From assembly GCA_903904635.1 (NCBI GenBank), contig CAIVDH010000304.1, positions 1-10,604 of the forward strand: DNA of 10,604 nucleotides, written 5' to 3'. The position numbers and the translations under genes were made by a program. Below are positions 6,018-10,604 of the stretch, in pieces (positions within the stretch are counted from its first letter, which is position 1; the number at the start of each line of letters is the position of its first letter). A model generated the notes under the pieces. The model saw only the letters and a program-made list of their open reading frames with translations, did no database searches and was not told the DNA's origin. The DNA comes from an uncultured Burkholderiales bacterium (lineage in GTDB: Bacteria > Pseudomonadota > Gammaproteobacteria > Burkholderiales > Burkholderiaceae_D).

Positions 6018-7472
6018 TCAGACTTCAGGCAGGGCTTCTTCGCGCCACTGCAAGCCATCGCGCCCGATTAATGCGCTGGCAGCGGCCGGCCCCCAACTAC
6101 CAGCGGCGTAGGGTGCGGGCGGGCTACCTTCCTGCTCCCAAAAGTTGAGTATGGGCTCGACCCATTCCCATGCGGCCTCCAATTCGTCGCTGCGCATGAA
6201 TAAGGTTAGCTGTCCGCGTAGCACATCCATCAGCAAGCGTTCATAGGCATCCATCCGCGGCATTTTGAAGCTCTCGCGGAAATCCAGTTCCAGATCTACC
6301 GGCCTTAGCCGTATGCCTTCCCCCGGTGTCTTGGCCATCAGGTTCAGGTGCAGGCCTTCATCGGGCTGTAAGCGGATAACGAGTGAGTTGGCCAGAAAGC
6401 TCGATGAGGGTTGCGCAAAAATCGAATGGGGCAAAGATTTGAAGCGCACCACAATCTCTGCTAGCTGATCGGCCATGCGTTTGCCGGTGCGCAGATAAAA
6501 CGGCACACCGCTCCAGCGCCAGCTGTCGATTTCGGCTTTGATGGCAACGTAAGTCTCGGTATGGGAATTTGTATCGGCATCGGGCTCATTGCGATAGCCA
6601 GGTACGGCATTGCCACTCACATAGCCGGCACGATACTGACCGCGCACAATATTTTGCACTAGCCTGTCTTGATTGAAGCGTTTCAGTGAACGCAGTACCT
6701 TGAGCTTTTCATCACGCACCGCATCGGCGCTAACTGACACAGGCGGCTCCATCGCGACGATGCAAAGCAATTGCAGCAGATGATTTTGCAGCATGTCACG
6801 AAGTGCACCTGATTTATCGTAATACTCAATACGATTACCTACGCCGATTTCTTCGGCAATGGTGATCTGTACATCTGACATCCATTCGCGTCGCCAAAGC
6901 GGTTCGAACATGACATTACCAAAGCGGAGTGCCAACAGATTTTGTACGGCTTCTTTGCCGAGATAGTGATCAATCCGAAAAATTTGTGACTCATCAAACA
7001 GGCGGCCTACTTCGGCGTTGATCTGGCGAGCACTTTGTAAATCGCGGCCTAGTGGTTTTTCCAGTACAACCCGTGCATATTTTGTTATCAGGTTACGCTG
7101 ATGCAGATTTTGGCAAATACGGGAAAACATATTGGGTGGTGTGGCCAGATAAAAAATTCTGGTTATGGATGCTTCTGTTCGCAGTGCCTCTATTAATGGC
7201 GCATAGCCGGCAGGGTCAGTTGCATCAAAGCTGATATAGCTTATGCGGGTATAAAATTTATGCCATTGATGTGGTTGCGCAGGCCGGATTTCTTTTTCTA
7301 TTTCGGCGATAAATTGTTCGGTGTTCCAGGGATGGCGCCCTATGCAAATGACTTTGCCAGTGGCAGGCAAGCGATTCTCACGACAAAGCGCATACAGTGC
7401 GGGCAGCAATTTTCGCATGGCCAGATCACCGCTGCCGCCGAATAATGCCAGATCAAAATCAGCGAGCGGCAT
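6018..7472 (-). CDS. zwf: Glucose-6-phosphate 1-dehydrogenase
   Basis: Oxidises glucose 6-phosphate to 6-phosphogluconolactone with NAD(P)+, the entry to the oxidative pentose phosphate and Entner-Doudoroff routes. The 484 residues match the family (E. coli 491). The N-terminal Rossmann fold shows the nucleotide-binding loop FGGSGDLA (11-18). EKPLGRD (138-144) and the signature RIDHYLGKE (166-174, with H169 and K173) form the substrate site, and H231 in RDMLQNHLLQ is the likely catalytic base. YLRTGKRM is present in the C-terminal half. The gene starts 11 bases after the pgi stop. Its Shine-Dalgarno AAGGA overlaps the pgi stop codon (minus strand, around 7481-7485), so translation of the two is probably coupled. 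Cofactor preference cannot be read from sequence with certainty. No 6-phosphogluconolactonase gene follows, although many bacteria place pgl there. Confidence 0.97.
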   Translation of the reverse strand: MPLADFDLALFGGSGDLAMRKLLPALYALCRENRLPATGKVICIGRHPWNTEQFIAEIEKEIRPAQPHQWHKFYTRISYISFDATDPAGYAPLIEALRTEASITRIFYLATPPNMFSRICQNLHQRNLITKYARVVLEKPLGRDLQSARQINAEVGRLFDESQIFRIDHYLGKEAVQNLLALRFGNVMFEPLWRREWMSDVQITIAEEIGVGNRIEYYDKSGALRDMLQNHLLQLLCIVAMEPPVSVSADAVRDEKLKVLRSLKRFNQDRLVQNIVRGQYRAGYVSGNAVPGYRNEPDADTNSHTETYVAIKAEIDSWRWSGVPFYLRTGKRMADQLAEIVVRFKSLPHSIFAQPSSSFLANSLVIRLQPDEGLHLNLMAKTPGEGIRLRPVDLELDFRESFKMPRMDAYERLLMDVLRGQLTLFMRSDELEAAWEWVEPILNFWEQEGSPPAPYAAGSWGPAAASALIGRDGLQWREEALPEV

Positions 7473-7483
7473 GATAAAAATCC

Positions 7484-9160
7484 TTACATGGCGATGCGTG
7501 CCCTGGCAATTAATCCTGTAGTTGAACTATCATGATTTTCAGATACGCCGGGCACACTGTTTGTATCCAACTCAGACAAAATACGACCCGCTAATACCTT
7601 GCCGAGTTCAACGCCCCACTGATCAAAACTATTTATGTTCCACAGTACACCTTGCACAAAAACTTTATGTTCATACAGTGCGATCAAGGTACCGATTGAA
7701 AACGGGGTTAGTTTTTCTAGCAGTAGGGTGTTGCTTGGTTTATTTCCCGGGAAAACACGGTGCGGCAATAGCGCATCAATTTGCTGTGCATTGAGTTTTT
7801 TTTCTTGTAGCTCAGTTTTTACTTCAGCTTCGTTCTTGCCGCGCATTAGGGCTTCGGATTGTGCAAAACAATTCGCCAGTAATGCCTTGTGCTGATCCGG
7901 ATAAGGATGCGCCGCTTTTAAGACGGCAATAAAATCTACCGGAATTAAATCAGTACCTTGATGCAGTAACTGAAAATAAGCATGCTGCCCATTAGAGCCT
8001 GCACTGCCCCAAATTACCGGCGCACTTGGTATGGTTAATGGTTGCCCATCACGTGTGGTGCGCTTGCCATTGCTTTCCATTTCCAATTGCTGCAAGTAGG
8101 AAGGTAGCAACTGCAAATCATGATGATAAGGCGCGATCAGATGCGATGCGCTGCCAAAAAATTGACGGTACCAGAATCCGGTTAGCGCTAGTAATACTGG
8201 CATATTTTTTTCTAGCGGCGCATTGCGGAAATGTGTATCCATCGCATGGCCACCAGCGAGAAATTCTCGAAAATTATCTATACCTACAGCGATGGCTAAC
8301 GGCAATCCTATCGCAGACCAGATTGAGTAACGACCACCTACCCAATCCCAGAACGGGAACATATTTGTAATATCGATGCCGAACTCTTTAACCGCTGCCG
8401 TATTGGTCGAGACGGCAACAAAATGTTTAGCCAAATCTTGCGTTTGTCCGTACTGCAGAAACCATCGTCGCGCAGCATGGGCATTGAGCATGGTCTCCTG
8501 CGTTGTAAACGTTTTGGAGGCAATGATGAATAGCGTAGTGGCGGCACTTAAGCCGGAAAGAATTGCATCGATTTCATGACCATCAACATTCGACAGAAAG
8601 TGCAGGCGCAATCCGTCTTGAGAAAAAGGTCGCATTGCAGCGCAGGTCATGGCAGGCCCCAGATCAGATCCGCCTATGCCGATATTAACGATGTCGGTAA
8701 TAGATTTGCCAGTGTAGCCATGCCAGCTGCCAGAACGAATTTGATGACTAAATTTGCTGATCTGCTGCAGCACCGCTTCAATGTCTGCACTGACTTCTTG
8801 TCCATCGAGTTTTATCGATGCGCCTGCTGGTGCACGCAAGGCCGTATGCAGTACTGCACGGTCTTCCGTGACATTGATGTGCTCACCACTGAACATCGCA
8901 TCGCGCAAGGACTCAACACCTCTGGCCCTGGCCAATTCTGTCAGCAAGGCGAGTGTTTCATCATTGATATGGTTTTTGGAAAAATCGAAAAAAAGGCCGG
9001 CAGCGTCCAAAGAAAATTTGTTGAAGCGATTTGCATCGTCTGCAAACAGTTCGCGCAGCTGCCATTTGCTAGCCTGTATAGCATGTTGTGCCAGAGGCAG
9101 GAATTGCGGCGGCAGGGTTTCAGATTGCAGCGTAGGGGCGTTTAGGTTGGGCTCGGTCAT
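7484..9160 (-). CDS. pgi: Glucose-6-phosphate isomerase
   Basis: Interconverts glucose 6-phosphate and fructose 6-phosphate in glycolysis and gluconeogenesis; beside zwf and edd it can feed fructose 6-phosphate back into the Entner-Doudoroff route. The 558 residues match the long bacterial type (E. coli 549). Visible are the sugar-phosphate-binding segment [11 protein letters not shown] (159-169), SKTFTTQET (215-223), both family signatures ([14 protein letters not shown], 272-285, and [18 protein letters not shown], 504-521) and the catalytic residues E362 (MESNGK), H393 ([14 protein letters not shown]) and K521. The C-terminus [12 protein letters not shown] is typical. The ATG at 9158-9160 gives the only sensible start; no strong Shine-Dalgarno sequence precedes it. 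It is the first gene of the leftward pgi-zwf-tal group and diverges from edd. Confidence 0.97.
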   Translation of the reverse strand: MTEPNLNAPTLQSETLPPQFLPLAQHAIQASKWQLRELFADDANRFNKFSLDAAGLFFDFSKNHINDETLALLTELARARGVESLRDAMFSGEHINVTEDRAVLHTALRAPAGASIKLDGQEVSADIEAVLQQISKFSHQIRSGSWHGYTGKSITDIVNIGIGGSDLGPAMTCAAMRPFSQDGLRLHFLSNVDGHEIDAILSGLSAATTLFIIASKTFTTQETMLNAHAARRWFLQYGQTQDLAKHFVAVSTNTAAVKEFGIDITNMFPFWDWVGGRYSIWSAIGLPLAIAVGIDNFREFLAGGHAMDTHFRNAPLEKNMPVLLALTGFWYRQFFGSASHLIAPYHHDLQLLPSYLQQLEMESNGKRTTRDGQPLTIPSAPVIWGSAGSNGQHAYFQLLHQGTDLIPVDFIAVLKAAHPYPDQHKALLANCFAQSEALMRGKNEAEVKTELQEKKLNAQQIDALLPHRVFPGNKPSNTLLLEKLTPFSIGTLIALYEHKVFVQGVLWNINSFDQWGVELGKVLAGRILSELDTNSVPGVSENHDSSTTGLIARARIAM

Positions 9161-9265
9161 GATGCGACGATTTTACTCAGTTTCAGAGAGCTTAAATATG
9201 CGAACTATACGGGAATTAGAGATCAATCCAACACAAAGGTCGTTTTTGACGGGCTTGTCCTAATC
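9161..9265. promoter_or_regulatory. Divergent promoter region between pgi and edd
   Basis: This 105-base spacer must hold the start signals for both directions. For pgi, a minus-strand TATAGT (9204-9209) has a partial -35 TTGGAT (9226-9231) at a 16-base distance. For edd, TATACG (9206-9211) has a partial -35 TTCAGA (9182-9187) at 18 bases. The two -10 elements would overlap. No clear operator palindrome of the HexR type was recognised. Promoter assignments are inference from weak matches. Confidence 0.45.
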
Positions 9266-10604
9266 ATGTCCCCGCATCGTATTCTGGCAGAAGTAACCGC
9301 GCACATAGAGCAAAAAAGTGCCGCTACACGCAGCCTGTATTTGGACAGGATGCAGCAAGCCATCCGCAAAGGTGCGCAGCGCAGTGCACTTTCCTGCACT
9401 AACCTTGCTCATGGTTGCGCATCATTTCCGGAAATTGACAAGTTGAAGTTGCGCTTACAGCAGGCACCATCAGTGGCCATAGTGTCGTCCTACAATGACA
9501 TGGTCTCTGCGCATCGACCTTTCGAAGCATTTCCGGAAGTGATACGCCATGCGGTACGCGCAGCGGGTGGGGTGGCGCAATTCGCCGGTGGCGTGCCAGC
9601 AATGTGTGATGGCATTACACAAGGGCAGCCAGGCATGGAGTTGTCTTTGTTTTCACGTGACACCATAGCAATGGCAACAGCGATAGCGCTGTCACACAAT
9701 ATGTTTGATGCGGCAGTTTATCTGGGCATCTGCGACAAAATCGTGCCGGGGCTTTTAATCGGCGCGCTGCATTTTGGTTATTTGCCTGCGGTGTTCATAC
9801 CCGGTGGCCCCATGCAAAGTGGCATGAGCAATCCGGAAAAATCCCACATACGCCAGCTTTATGCGCAAGGCAAAATCGATCAAGAAGGCTTGCTTGAGGC
9901 TGAGCTGCAGTCGTATCACGCGCCGGGCACCTGTACCTTCTACGGCACCGCAAACAGTAATCAGCTGTTGATGGAAGTGATGGGGCTGCATCTGCCTGGC
10001 GCTGCCTTCATACAACCTTATACGCCCTTGCGAGAAGCGCTGACTGCCGCTGCAGCCAAGCGTGCAGTTGAAATTAGTTTGTTGTCTGCCAGCCCGATAC
10101 CAGTTGGGCAGCTGGTGAATGAAAAATCGATTGTTAATGCGATGGTGGCCTTGCTAGCGACCGGCGGATCGACTAATCACACCTTGCACCTGGTTGCTAT
10201 TGCTAAGGCTGGCGGTATCGTGATTGATTGGGATGATTTCGATACGCTTTCAGCGGTCGTTCCGCTTTTGGCACGAATTTATCCGAATGGAAATGGTGAT
10301 ATCAATGAATTTCATGCAGCCGGTGGTATTGGCTTCGTCATGCGTGAATTGCTTGATGCGGGATTGTTGCACGAAGATGTCTTGACTATTTTGGGTCAGG
10401 GATTACGTGCGCATTGTGTCAGTCCGTCACTTAGTGAAGAGAGCCAATTATGCTGGCAGGCGTTGACTGCTGAAAGTGGCAGCCTAGATATTTTGCGACC
10501 TTTTACGTCACCTTTTTCAGAAAATGGTGGCCTTAAACTTTTACACGGCAACCTCGGTCGCGCGATCATCAAAGTCTCTGCAGTAAGTGAAGAGCATCAG
10601 AAAA
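9266..10604 (+). CDS. edd: 6-phosphogluconate dehydratase (N-terminal 446 residues, cut by window edge)
   Basis: Edd dehydrates 6-phosphogluconate to 2-keto-3-deoxy-6-phosphogluconate, the defining first step of the Entner-Doudoroff pathway. The frame runs open from the ATG at 9266 to the right edge, so about 150 of the usual ~600 residues are missing. The protein reads closely like E. coli Edd: [13 protein letters not shown] (75-87), [20 protein letters not shown] (108-127), GICDKIVPG (154-162), [17 protein letters not shown] (217-233), [32 protein letters not shown] and GNLGRA. Cysteines C114, C156 and C223 lie at the positions expected to hold the iron-sulfur cluster of the IlvD/Edd family. 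These family-specific motifs distinguish it from the related dihydroxyacid dehydratase IlvD. The start aligns with the E. coli N-terminus; no Shine-Dalgarno sequence is visible. Divergent from pgi-zwf, which supply its substrate. Confidence 0.96.
   Translation, partial: MSPHRILAEVTAHIEQKSAATRSLYLDRMQQAIRKGAQRSALSCTNLAHGCASFPEIDKLKLRLQQAPSVAIVSSYNDMVSAHRPFEAFPEVIRHAVRAAGGVAQFAGGVPAMCDGITQGQPGMELSLFSRDTIAMATAIALSHNMFDAAVYLGICDKIVPGLLIGALHFGYLPAVFIPGGPMQSGMSNPEKSHIRQLYAQGKIDQEGLLEAELQSYHAPGTCTFYGTANSNQLLMEVMGLHLPGAAFIQPYTPLREALTAAAAKRAVEISLLSASPIPVGQLVNEKSIVNAMVALLATGGSTNHTLHLVAIAKAGGIVIDWDDFDTLSAVVPLLARIYPNGNGDINEFHAAGGIGFVMRELLDAGLLHEDVLTILGQGLRAHCVSPSLSEESQLCWQALTAESGSLDILRPFTSPFSENGGLKLLHGNLGRAIIKVSAVSEEHQK

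Noticed and set aside
9246..9251. TTGACG resembling a -35 element just upstream of edd
   Set aside because: It lies only 15 bases before the edd ATG, so transcription would begin inside the gene, and no -10 sequence is found at the right distance.
8576..9263. Long open frames on the + strand opposite pgi (8576-9145, 189 codons; 8754-9263, 169 codons)
   Set aside because: They are antisense to the conserved pgi coding sequence, show no recognisable family, lack ribosome-binding sites and are explained by the codon use of pgi.

Overview
The window looks like ordinary chromosomal DNA of a betaproteobacterium with moderate GC. The protein families read well against proteobacterial homologues (UbiD, DnaX, YbaB/EbfC, RecR, TalB, Zwf, Pgi, Edd). 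An Entner-Doudoroff branch next to Pgi and Zwf, and a CaiB/BaiF CoA-transferase after recR, fit Burkholderiales or Nitrosomonadales/Methylophilales-type genomes. I cannot fix the genus. No insertion sequence, tRNA, CRISPR array or phage gene is visible.

Left part (1-4942, all + strand): the 3' end of ubiD (ubiquinone synthesis) is followed by a 349-base non-coding gap that carries a bacterial small SRP RNA (4.5S RNA, about 622-717). Next comes dnaX-ybaB/ebfC-recR, an old DNA replication and recombination neighbourhood. The order SRP RNA-dnaX-ebfC-recR is also known from Firmicutes such as Bacillus subtilis. A family III CoA-transferase gene follows recR after 5 bases and ends at an intrinsic terminator.

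Right part (4943-10604): a minus-strand carbon-metabolism group is transcribed pgi-zwf-tal. It faces the CoA-transferase tail to tail and shares the short intergenic hairpin with it. Divergent from pgi, across a 105-base spacer, runs edd, which is cut by the window edge. Pgi makes or consumes glucose 6-phosphate, Zwf oxidises it to 6-phosphogluconolactone, Edd dehydrates 6-phosphogluconate to KDPG, and Tal links to the non-oxidative pentose phosphate pathway. The 6-phosphogluconolactonase and KDPG aldolase steps are not encoded here; eda could lie beyond the right edge.

The most interesting signal is inside dnaX. A run of nine A residues lies in the low-complexity linker after the clamp-loader core, and a TGA follows at once in the -1 frame. 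This is the layout expected for making a short gamma-type product by transcriptional slippage or frameshifting. The other observations are modest: a swapped tetraloop-closing pair in the SRP RNA, a terminator whose T tract also encodes the last lysines of tal, and possibly overlapping divergent promoters between pgi and edd. I see no previously undescribed multi-gene system.
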